The notes under the pieces are model-generated. The model saw only the letters and a program-made list of their open reading frames with translations. It was not told the origin of the DNA and ran no database searches. A program made the position numbers and the translations under genes. A stretch of DNA of 9,043 nucleotides. It comes from Prolixibacteraceae bacterium. Its GTDB lineage: Bacteria > Bacteroidota > Bacteroidia > Bacteroidales > Prolixibacteraceae. Of the stretch, positions 1-5,783 are shown in pieces; the first letter of the stretch is position 1, and the number at the start of each line of letters is the position of its first letter. The DNA lies in the NCBI GenBank assembly GCA_027451165.1, contig DAIDJX010000127.1, forward strand, positions 1 to 9,043. The letters run 5' to 3'.

Positions 1-2
1 AG

Positions 3-47
3 GCGATACTGGCAAACCCCCCGGAGGAGGTGGAAAAAATCTTGTGA
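3..47 (+). CDS. Possible 3' end of a gene cut by the left edge
   Basis: Reading in frame 3 from the left edge gives AILANPPEEVEKIL followed by a TGA stop at 45-47. The residue mix (acidic, helical, charged C-terminus) is plausible for a real protein end, and the stop falls exactly where the heptamer repeat array begins, as expected at a gene boundary. Fourteen residues are too few to name a family. The other two forward frames are also open here, so the frame choice is an inference. Confidence 0.35.
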   Translation, partial: AILANPPEEVEKIL

Positions 48-141
48 TTTCGGATTTCGGATGTTCGATTTCGGATTTACCGATCACCGATTACCGAATA
101 CCGATTACCGATCACCGATCACCGACCACCGATTACCGGCC
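46..141. repeat. Degenerate 7-bp tandem repeat array in two blocks
   Basis: Two abutting heptamer blocks fill the gap between genes. Block 1 (46-78) is GATTTCG repeated about 4.7 times, with one variant unit, GATGTTC, at 60-66. Block 2 (79-141) is nine units of ACCGATY: ACCGATC, ACCGATT, ACCGAAT, ACCGATT, ACCGATC, ACCGATC, ACCGACC, ACCGATT, ACCGGCC. Read on the opposite strand, block 2 units also carry a TCGG core, so the two blocks are loosely inverted relative to each other. The array ends exactly at the stop codon of the minus-strand gene. There are no spacers, so it is not a CRISPR array. Its function is unknown; it may be a slippage-prone intergenic microsatellite. Confidence 0.9.
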
Positions 142-1155
142 CTACTGCCTGGTCAGCGGATGCCCCTCCTTTTTACCCTTTTTAGAGGTATAGAAAAGTT
201 GGTTCCCTTCGATTAAAAAGTACATCACCTTTGTCTTTCCATCAGGATATCTGTAAGTTATTTCGTTCCCGGAGACCTCATATCTGAAATCATTTTGTTT
301 TTTGTTCACCCGGAAGGAAGAGGTGCCGTCCATATTGTACCGGTGGGTGACATAAAACCCGGGGGCAGTAAAGACCCAGGTACCCACCAGCGGACTGATG
401 ATCTGGCCATTGTTATTGTTGCTGTTATTCTTAAGGTTAAGTTTTGAGTTTTCGTATCCCTTGAAGGTGGAGGTCCCGGCAGCGGCATCTTCATAGGTCT
501 TTTTCATTTTACCTTCCAGGATGATTACCTCCTCCCTGTCTTTGTCCAGTTTAACCGCAGCCTCCTTTTCAATCTTCTTTATTGCTTCCAGGTTGCCGAT
601 GGTTTTCTCTGCCTTGGCCAGCGCCGCAAATTTCTTTTTCATTTCCTGGATGGCAGTTCTTTGTCCGCCGCTGAATCCGGAGATGTCTACTTCAAAGATC
701 GTGCTGACAAGGTCTTTTGTCAGCGATACCGGCGCGAACCCGGGGACAATGAATTTGATCTGTTCCGAGATGTTGTCGATCTGCATCTCGTTGATCAGCT
801 TCATTTTGCGCTGGAGTACCCCTTTATTCAGTTCGTTGATCAGGTTATTCAGGTTCAGGAACTCCCCTTTCTGTGCCTCGTAATTGTTTTCCATCAGCCG
901 CCGCAGGGGCGATTCCCCGGTCAACGGCTCCGGTGGCTGGCCATATTCTTTGAGGGTCCGGGCGCTGCGGGCGATCATCTGTAGGCGCTCCTGTTCGGGC
1001 AAGGCCGGATCGGAATAGGCCTTTTCCAGGTTGGATTTGGCTTCAATGACCCACTGCGTCTCCTGTTCACTGAGGAGTTTCTGTGAAAAGGCGGGATGAT
1101 AGGTAACAAGAATGGATATCACAAAGAGCAGAGGAATAATCAGATTTGGTTTCAT
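142..1155 (-). CDS. Secreted protein of unknown function with C-terminal lipocalin-like domain
   Basis: A 337-residue protein is read from the ATG at 1153-1155, starting MKPNLIIPLLFVISILV. This is a good Sec signal peptide with a likely cleavage near AFS|Q (about residue 24). A longer frame reaches 1239, but its extra 28 residues would bury the signal peptide, so the internal Met is preferred. After the signal comes a helical, charged region. Residues about 164-222 look coiled-coil-prone (alternating Lys/Glu with Ala, Leu and Ile). An Asn-rich linker (NNSNNNN, about 243-249) leads to a beta-rich domain of about 85 residues beginning near GTWVF (258-262) and ending at HPLTRQ. The GTW start and alternating hydrophobic strands resemble lipocalin-like domains of Bacteroidota secreted proteins, but no ligand residues can be assigned. 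It is probably periplasmic or outer-membrane associated. No cysteine follows the signal, so it is not a lipoprotein. It stands alone, divergent from the tRNA-Glu transcript. Confidence 0.8.
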   Translation of the reverse strand: MKPNLIIPLLFVISILVTYHPAFSQKLLSEQETQWVIEAKSNLEKAYSDPALPEQERLQMIARSARTLKEYGQPPEPLTGESPLRRLMENNYEAQKGEFLNLNNLINELNKGVLQRKMKLINEMQIDNISEQIKFIVPGFAPVSLTKDLVSTIFEVDISGFSGGQRTAIQEMKKKFAALAKAEKTIGNLEAIKKIEKEAAVKLDKDREEVIILEGKMKKTYEDAAAGTSTFKGYENSKLNLKNNSNNNNGQIISPLVGTWVFTAPGFYVTHRYNMDGTSSFRVNKKQNDFRYEVSGNEITYRYPDGKTKVMYFLIEGNQLFYTSKKGKKEGHPLTRQ

Positions 1156-1205
1156 AAAGGCAGGCCTGGTTATTATTTTGAGGAACATAGATTCAGGATT
1201 TACTG

Positions 1206-1240
1206 TAAAAGTAATCCATTTCCCCAAAAAATTAAACAAA
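1206..1240 (-). promoter_or_regulatory. Weak candidate promoter for the minus-strand secreted-protein gene
   Basis: On the minus strand a TTTG (forward CAAA at 1237-1240) is followed after 23 bp by TACTTTTA (forward 1206-1213). The latter is one base away from the Bacteroidetes -7 consensus TAnnTTTG. It lies about 50 bp upstream of the chosen start at 1155, farther than the other promoters here, so the call is tentative. Confidence 0.3.
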
Positions 1241-1272
1241 CCGTTAACTCAGGAAAAAATTTTTGCAGAGTG

Positions 1273-1303
1273 TTTGCACGAATAAAAAAAACCTCTACAT
1301 TTG
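1273..1303 (+). promoter_or_regulatory. Bacteroidetes-type promoter for tRNA-Glu and rpsT
   Basis: A TTTG at 1273-1276 (-33 element) is separated by 19 bp from TACATTTG at 1296-1303 (-7 element, consensus TAnnTTTG), and the next base is C, as in the extended consensus. This is the best promoter match in the window, and it ends 30 bp upstream of the mature tRNA 5' end. Because no terminator lies between the tRNA and rpsT, it probably serves both. Confidence 0.8.
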
Positions 1304-1333
1304 CAGTCCCAAAATAAGGGGAAGTTCTTTAAA

Positions 1334-1405
1334 GGTCGGTTCATCTAAGGGTTAGGATTCAAGATTTTCATTCTTGCCATAGGGGTTCGAATCCCCTACG
1401 GACTA
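1334..1405 (+). tRNA. tRNA-Glu (anticodon TTC)
   Basis: A full cloverleaf can be drawn. The acceptor strands are 1334-1340 (GGTCGGT) and 1398-1404 (ACGGACT), with discriminator A at 1405. The D-stem is ATC/GAT (1343-1345 with 1356-1358). The anticodon stem is CAAGA/TCTTG (1360-1364 with 1372-1376), with loop TTTTCAT and anticodon TTC at 1367-1369. The four-base variable loop is 1377-1380. The T-stem is AGGGG/CCCCT, with the loop TTCGAAT at 1386-1392. CCA is not encoded. The acceptor stem has a G1-T72 wobble and an unusual G5-G68 mismatch (1338 against 1400); the usual Bacteroidota sequence has C at that 5' position. The rpsT start is only 22 bp beyond the tRNA end with no terminator, so the two are probably co-transcribed and the tRNA is cut out by RNases P and Z or E. 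Confidence 0.93.
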
Positions 1406-1427
1406 CTTTTAAAAAGAGAAAAATAAA

Positions 1428-1679
1428 ATGGCAAGTCATAAGTCATCGCTTAAAAGGATCAGGCAGACCGAAACAAAAAGGTTGAACAACCGGTATTATG
1501 CAAAAACCACGCGTAATGCCATCAAAAAATTCCGTACCGAAACCAACAAGGAAGAGGTGGTCAAATTGTTCCCTGAAGTAGTCTCCATGATCGACAAGCT
1601 GGCCAAGAAGAATGTCATCCACAAGAACAAGGCTGCCAACCTGAAATCGAGCCTTGCCTTGCAAATGAATCGCATGTAA
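1428..1679 (+). CDS. rpsT: 30S ribosomal protein S20
   Basis: This 83-residue, very basic protein begins MASHKSSLKRIRQTETKRLNN and ends LKSSLALQMNRM. It has the typical S20 pattern: MA-H/N-KSA-KR near the N-terminus, an internal R-A-IK run, and the C-terminal HKN-KAA-KSSLA segment. S20 is an early-assembling primary binder of 16S rRNA in the small ribosomal subunit and is built of long helices. Length matches the family (about 83-90 residues), and the ATG follows an A-rich stretch (AAAAAGAGAAAAATAAA) with no strong Shine-Dalgarno, as usual in Bacteroidota. It is probably transcribed with the tRNA-Glu gene just upstream, and a strong intrinsic terminator follows within 30 bp. Confidence 0.97.
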   Translation: MASHKSSLKRIRQTETKRLNNRYYAKTTRNAIKKFRTETNKEEVVKLFPEVVSMIDKLAKKNVIHKNKAANLKSSLALQMNRM

Positions 1680-1706
1680 AGCAACAATTTCATAAGAGAG
1701 AAAAAG

Positions 1707-1739
1707 GCCTTCCCCTTCAACCGGGAAGGCTTTTTTTTT
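1707..1739 (+). terminator. Rho-independent terminator after rpsT
   Basis: The 8-bp perfect stem GCCTTCCC (1707-1714) / GGGAAGGC (1723-1730) with an 8-nt loop is followed directly by nine T residues (1731-1739). An A-run precedes the stem and can pair with the T-run, so it may also work in reverse. It closes the tRNA-Glu-rpsT transcript. Confidence 0.92.
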
Positions 1740-1746
1740 ATATTTG
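1739..1746 (+). promoter_or_regulatory. -7 promoter box for radC, fused to the terminator T-tract
   Basis: TATATTTG at 1739-1746 matches TAnnTTTG exactly and is followed by T. Its first base is the last T of the rpsT terminator. It lies 21 bp upstream of the radC ATG at 1768. The -33 position falls in the terminator hairpin loop (around 1716-1719, TTCA) and is a poor match. Confidence 0.6.
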
Positions 1747-1767
1747 TACCAACCAAATACACAAATT

Positions 1768-2463
1768 ATGGACCCATATCAAAAACTCAACCTGAAACAG
1801 TGGGCTGTGGAAGACCGCCCGCGTGAAAAAATGCTGGCCAACGGCGCCCGCGCCCTCTCTGATGCCGAACTGGTTGCCATCCTTATCGGATCCGGAAATG
1901 CCGGTGAAACAGCTGTCGAACTCTCCCGGCGCATCCTCCATGCCGTGGAAAACAACCTCAACGACCTTGGCCGCAAAAATTCCGACTTCCTGACGCGATT
2001 CAAGGGAATTGGCGAAGCCAAGGCGCTCAACATCATGGCCGCCATGGAACTGGGACGCCGGAGAAAGGAACAGGACACTCCCGACAAGGCCAAAATCACC
2101 GGGAGCAACGACGCTGCCGACCTGTTCATGCCGCTGCTCGGCGACCTCGACCACGAAGAGTTCTGGATCCTGTTGCTCAACCGCCACAACAAAATCATCG
2201 ACCGCTTTATGGCCAGCAAAGGCGGCATCACCGGCACCGTGATCGACGTCCGCAGCATCATGAAAGTCGCCCTCGACAAACTGGCTACTTCCATGATCCT
2301 CTGCCACAACCATCCCTCCGGTAACCTCTCCCCTTCAGACGCTGACCAGCAAATCACCCAGAAACTGAAGGAAGCCGGCAAAATGGTGGATATCCAGGTG
2401 CTGGACCACCTGATCATCACGCAAAAAAAGTACTTTAGCTTTGCGGATGAAGGAATGATCTGA
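1768..2463 (+). CDS. radC: RadC family JAB/MPN-domain protein (UPF0758)
   Basis: This 231-residue protein belongs to the RadC (UPF0758) family. The N-terminal region carries the family opening (QWAVEDRPREKMLANGARALSDAELVAILIGSG). A helix-hairpin-helix-like segment follows at residues 75-86 (LTRFKGIGEAKA). The C-terminal MPN/JAB domain has the metal motif HNHPSGNLSPSD, with H180, H182 and D191 as putative zinc ligands and an upstream acidic pair at 130-131. Length is typical. The reading frame extends to a TTG at 1744, but that codon lies in the promoter box, so the ATG at 1768 is chosen. The family was first tied to DNA repair in E. coli, but that assignment was later withdrawn, and its biochemical role remains unsettled. 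Conserved metal ligands suggest a hydrolase. It appears to be monocistronic, with the next promoter 26 bp after its stop. Confidence 0.95.
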   Translation: MDPYQKLNLKQWAVEDRPREKMLANGARALSDAELVAILIGSGNAGETAVELSRRILHAVENNLNDLGRKNSDFLTRFKGIGEAKALNIMAAMELGRRRKEQDTPDKAKITGSNDAADLFMPLLGDLDHEEFWILLLNRHNKIIDRFMASKGGITGTVIDVRSIMKVALDKLATSMILCHNHPSGNLSPSDADQQITQKLKEAGKMVDIQVLDHLIITQKKYFSFADEGMI

Positions 2464-2467
2464 ACAA

Positions 2468-2497
2468 CTGTTTAAATAATACAAACCATTATCTTTG
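2468..2497 (+). promoter_or_regulatory. Promoter for the four-gene glycan-tailoring operon
   Basis: TATCTTTG at 2490-2497 matches the -7 consensus TAnnTTTG. CTG at 2468-2470, preceded by A, is a partial -33 match at 19-bp spacing. The box ends 22 bp before the ATG at 2520, the same geometry as the radC promoter. This is the only intergenic space before the tightly packed operon. Confidence 0.6.
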
Positions 2498-2519
2498 ATA
2501 ACTTTAACAGTCATTCAGA

Positions 2520-3845
2520 ATGATCCTTGTCTTCTCACCGAAAATCACTCCCCGCCTGGACTATACCGTCGGACTGATTTTCCGTGACATACTCGGAACA
2601 AGTGCGGAAATCACCTCCGATCCTGACGCATTCAAGCGGTCTGAGGCGCCTAAAATCAACTATTCGGATGCACCCCTGCCTGGCGGACTTTACCTCCGGG
2701 CTGATCCACTGCTCTCTGAAACCGGGATAAAGCATTATGATCCTTCACCCATTGTCTTTGAAGGGGAAACCGGTTTCTTCGGAACTTCTGCAGATAGTTT
2801 CCTGCCCTTTGACCCGTTTGCCTCCGCCTTCCTCCTGGTTTCCCGGATGGAGGAGTATCTCCCCGGGGAAAGAGACCGTTTCGGACGTTTTCCGGCCAAA
2901 GCCTCCCTGCTTTACCGCAATGGTCTTATTGAAAAACCGGTGGTCAACCGCTGGGCCCTACTGGTGGCGCGGGAATTGGAAAAACACTATGGAAAAATGA
3001 TTTTCCCGGCACGAAAATTCCGCTTTTTTCCCACCATCGACATCGACAATGCCTGGGCATACCGGCACAAAGGACTTTTAAGAACTGTTGCCGGTATGGG
3101 AAAAGAAGTACTGAAGGGAGATTTCGGGAATTTCAGGGAAAGAATGCTTGTGCTTTCACGAAAACGAAAGGACCCATATGACACTTACGACTATTTGGAA
3201 CAAGTGTTCCGGGGCAATGAATCCAGGATAGTCTTTTTCTTCCTGATCGGGGATTATGCAAAATATGATAAACAGGTTTCCTGGAAGAACAGGAATTTCC
3301 GGAAGCTCATCAAAGAACTGGGACAAAAATTTGAAGTGGGTATCCATCCTTCCATGGCAGCCTCAACTACAGGAAATTATTCGCTGGTCAAAACAGAAAA
3401 AGACAGGCTGGAGCAAATTATAGGGAAGAAAGTAAACCGGAGCCGTCAGCATTACCTGATGCTAAAAATGCCGGATAGCTACCTCCACCTGACTGAAGCC
3501 GGAATTACTGAGGATTATTCCATGGGTTATCCCGATCTGTCTGGTTTCCGGGCGGGAATTTGTACCCCCTTTTATTTTTATGACCTGACCTGTGAAAAGG
3601 TCACACCCCTGAAAATTTTTCCGTTTCAGGTGATGGAAGCAACTTTTTTGCAATATTTGAATCTTCATCCGTCCGGGGCCCTGGAAAAAATAAAGACCAT
3701 CATGGAAGAAGTTAAGAAAACCGGAGGTGTCTTTTCGGCCATATGGCACAACGAATCGCTGGGGAACAACGGAAAGATGGATCGATGGAAAAATGTTTTT
3801 GAAGAAATGATAGTAACCGGATTCCGGTATGCAGATCAACTTTAA
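2520..3845 (+). CDS. DUF7033-type polysaccharide-deacetylase-like protein
   Basis: This 441-residue cytoplasmic-looking protein has no signal peptide or membrane segment. Residues 1-160 look like the N-terminal domain (DUF7033 in my recollection) that precedes a divergent CE4 domain in many Bacteroidota proteins. Residues from about 168 form a NodB-like barrel. It has TIDIDNAW (172-179, D174 and D176) in place of the classical TFDDG, GIHPSMAAS (274-282, H276) in place of SHxxxH, SRQHYLML (308-315, H311), DYSMGYPD (332-339), a FRAGICTPFYFYDL stretch (343-356), and a terminal IWHNE (408-412, H410). One acidic pair and several histidines remain, so metal-dependent N- or O-deacetylation of a sugar is plausible, but the substrate is unknown. 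It is the first gene of the operon and overlaps the next by 17 bp. The family call is good; activity is inferred. Confidence 0.82.
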   Translation: MILVFSPKITPRLDYTVGLIFRDILGTSAEITSDPDAFKRSEAPKINYSDAPLPGGLYLRADPLLSETGIKHYDPSPIVFEGETGFFGTSADSFLPFDPFASAFLLVSRMEEYLPGERDRFGRFPAKASLLYRNGLIEKPVVNRWALLVARELEKHYGKMIFPARKFRFFPTIDIDNAWAYRHKGLLRTVAGMGKEVLKGDFGNFRERMLVLSRKRKDPYDTYDYLEQVFRGNESRIVFFFLIGDYAKYDKQVSWKNRNFRKLIKELGQKFEVGIHPSMAASTTGNYSLVKTEKDRLEQIIGKKVNRSRQHYLMLKMPDSYLHLTEAGITEDYSMGYPDLSGFRAGICTPFYFYDLTCEKVTPLKIFPFQVMEATFLQYLNLHPSGALEKIKTIMEEVKKTGGVFSAIWHNESLGNNGKMDRWKNVFEEMIVTGFRYADQL

Positions 3846-4752
3846 CATACAACCCAGGTTTGTCAGCGGCGAGCACCTTGATCGCCGCAGGTATGACCAG
3901 TGTGTGGAAAATTGCTCCAACGGACTGGTATATGCCTGGTCGTGGTTTCTCGATATCATGGCCGGAGATTGGGATGCATTTGTCTGGGGCAATTATGAGT
4001 ACGTGATGCCGGTTCCCAGCCGCCGGAAATGGGGCATCCGCTATGTTTACCAGCCCGTTTTTGCCCAGCAATTGGGCATCTACCCCACCCCACCCCCGGA
4101 AATCCAGAAAATCTTTCTGAAACGGTTGAAACGGAAATTCAGGTATATTCATTACCCGGTGCCTGATAGCCTGAAGGAGGATGTTATGAAGGGATTTGAC
4201 ATCAAACCGCTCCATACGCGCATATTGTCTCTGGAAGAAGGCTACCCTGCAGTGGTCAGGGAATATGACGACTATATCCTCCAAAACCTGCGGAAAGCAC
4301 GGATGAACCTGATCAAAATCGACAGGCAGGGGGATATAGACGAATTTTTCGACATTAAGGAGGATGCCAAAAAGATACCGGTTCCGGAGAAAAGCTGGAA
4401 GAACCTGCGAAAATTGATGAAAACCACCATTCGCGATGGGAACGGCTGGTTGTACACGGCATCTGGTCCCGACAATGAACCTTTAGCTGCGGCATTTTTC
4501 CTGGTTTGGCGCAGCAGGGCTTATTACATGACGGTGGTGCTGAGCGAAGAGGGAAGAGAAAAGCGGGCCGGCTTTGCCATCCTGGATCAGTTCATACGCG
4601 ATTTTGCCGGGCAACCGCTGGTCTTTGATTTTGAAGGTTCTTCCGTTCCCGGGGTGGATAAATTTTTCGAAAGCTTCGGCGCTACCAAAGAGTCCTACAA
4701 ACTGATCTCCCGGAACCGCCTGCCGTGGTTCATTGCGCTCTTCAAAAAATAA
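3829..4752 (+). CDS. FemAB/GNAT-like acyltransferase
   Basis: This 307-residue soluble protein has the layout of FemAB-like, double-GNAT-type acyltransferases common in Bacteroidota. An N-terminal half carries YDQCVENCSNGLVYAWSWFL (22-41). A helical middle section contains RKARMNLIK (155-163). A C-terminal acyltransferase half has a strand run, AAAFFLVWRSRAYYMTVVLS (220-239), then FAILDQFIRDF (249-259) and the signature FDFEGS with PGVDKFFESFGA (267-285). Relatives transfer acetyl or aminoacyl groups to sugars, lipids or peptidoglycan precursors; the acceptor here is unknown. The ATG at 3829 lies inside the upstream gene (17-bp overlap in another frame). It is supported because the conserved YDQC...SWFLD block begins only about 20 residues later. 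The next gene starts 2 bp after its stop, so coupled translation is likely. Confidence 0.82.
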   Translation: MQINFNIQPRFVSGEHLDRRRYDQCVENCSNGLVYAWSWFLDIMAGDWDAFVWGNYEYVMPVPSRRKWGIRYVYQPVFAQQLGIYPTPPPEIQKIFLKRLKRKFRYIHYPVPDSLKEDVMKGFDIKPLHTRILSLEEGYPAVVREYDDYILQNLRKARMNLIKIDRQGDIDEFFDIKEDAKKIPVPEKSWKNLRKLMKTTIRDGNGWLYTASGPDNEPLAAAFFLVWRSRAYYMTVVLSEEGREKRAGFAILDQFIRDFAGQPLVFDFEGSSVPGVDKFFESFGATKESYKLISRNRLPWFIALFKK

Positions 4753-4754
4753 CC

Positions 4755-5783
4755 ATGTCAAAAGGAAATTTAATCAGACTTCTTTCCCGGCCAGTATCCT
4801 ATGCCCTACCTCTGGGAAAACTGATCTCCATCACCGGACAGCAAAGGATCCTCCCCTTCTACCATGCCGTGGCTGATGAACCGCCACCCCACCTCAAACA
4901 TGTACTGAAAATCAGAAACATAAAGACTTTCCGGGAAGATCTCGGATTCCTGCAGAAACACTTTCAACCGGTGGATGCCCGCCAGTTGCTGGATGCTGTT
5001 ACCGGGAAAACGCACATCACCCGCCCCTATTTTCACCTGACCTTCGACGACGGGCTGAAGGAATGTTCCACAGTGATAGCCCCCATCCTCCGGGAGAAGG
5101 GTATTCCGGCCACCTTTTTCATCAATACCGGCTTTATCGGGAACCGGGAAATGTTTTTCCGCTACAAGGCCTCTTTGCTGATGGACAGGCTGACTGAACT
5201 ATCTCCCGTTCAGGAGAACGCATTCCATGAAACGCTGAACACCGTTTCAATTCCTCCTGGTAATCTAAAGAAACGCTTGCTTACTGTGAGTTACAAGCAG
5301 AAAAAGGTACTTGAAAATCTCGCTGTGACAGCCGGACTCAGTTTTGAAGCCTATGCCGTTAATAAGGAGGTGTATATGAACGCTGAAGATATTGCCGTTC
5401 TTCAGCAGTCCGGGTTTACCATCGGGTCTCATGCGATAGATCACCCCCTGTTCGCCACCATTTCCGGGGAAGAGCGGCGCCGGCAGGTCAGCGAAAGCCT
5501 GCAATTCCTGACAGCGCATTTCCGGATTGCGCCTGCTCTGTTTTCCTTTCCCTTTTCTGACGAAGGAGTCCCTGCAGAATTTTTCAGGCAGCTATACCCA
5601 CCGGAAGGGGTTGCCGATCTCAGCTTCGGGGTTTCCGGACTGAAAGCTGACATTACTCCCCTTCATCTCCACCGGATACCCATGGAAACCGGTCAAGACT
5701 CTGCCCGGCAGATTATCGGCGGAGAATATCTTTACTTCCTGTTTAAATCGGTGCCGGGCCGGAATAAAATTCACAGAAAATGA
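4755..5783 (+). CDS. Polysaccharide deacetylase, CE4/NodB family
   Basis: This 342-residue protein has a NodB homology domain. HLTFDDG (94-100, D98 and D99) is motif 1, the catalytic base and metal-binding Asp. GIPATFFINTGFIG (116-129) follows. GSHAIDHP (224-231, H226 and H230) is motif 2, the metal-binding SHxxxH. About 90 residues separate the motifs, longer than in minimal NodB domains, indicating an insertion (roughly 131-215). The usual motif 3 (R-P-x-x-G/Y) is replaced by FSFPFSDEG (263-271), so the arginine is absent. The N-terminus is moderately hydrophobic but lacks a clear signal peptide. Family enzymes remove N- or O-acetyl groups from glycans using a divalent metal. The frame extends to a GTG at 4725 inside the upstream gene, but the ATG at 4755 is preferred. 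It overlaps the next gene by 4 bp (ATGA). Confidence 0.88.
   Translation: MSKGNLIRLLSRPVSYALPLGKLISITGQQRILPFYHAVADEPPPHLKHVLKIRNIKTFREDLGFLQKHFQPVDARQLLDAVTGKTHITRPYFHLTFDDGLKECSTVIAPILREKGIPATFFINTGFIGNREMFFRYKASLLMDRLTELSPVQENAFHETLNTVSIPPGNLKKRLLTVSYKQKKVLENLAVTAGLSFEAYAVNKEVYMNAEDIAVLQQSGFTIGSHAIDHPLFATISGEERRRQVSESLQFLTAHFRIAPALFSFPFSDEGVPAEFFRQLYPPEGVADLSFGVSGLKADITPLHLHRIPMETGQDSARQIIGGEYLYFLFKSVPGRNKIHRK

Noticed and set aside
46..141. Short regular repeats that could suggest a CRISPR array
   Set aside because: The 7-bp units abut each other with no spacers and no cas genes are nearby.
1156..1239. N-terminal extension of the secreted protein
   Set aside because: The extension would place 28 residues ahead of a clear signal peptide. 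The internal Met at 1155 gives a normal Sec leader.
1744..1767. Upstream TTG start for radC
   Set aside because: The TTG is part of the TATATTTG promoter box, so it would not be transcribed. The ATG at 1768 matches the family N-terminus.
1738..2420. Long minus-strand open frames over radC
   Set aside because: RadC on the plus strand has complete family motifs, and the antisense products have no recognisable domains.
4725..4754. Upstream GTG start for the CE4 deacetylase
   Set aside because: It lies inside the acyltransferase gene and adds ten residues without family support. The ATG at 4755 is 2 bp after the upstream stop, a usual coupled arrangement.
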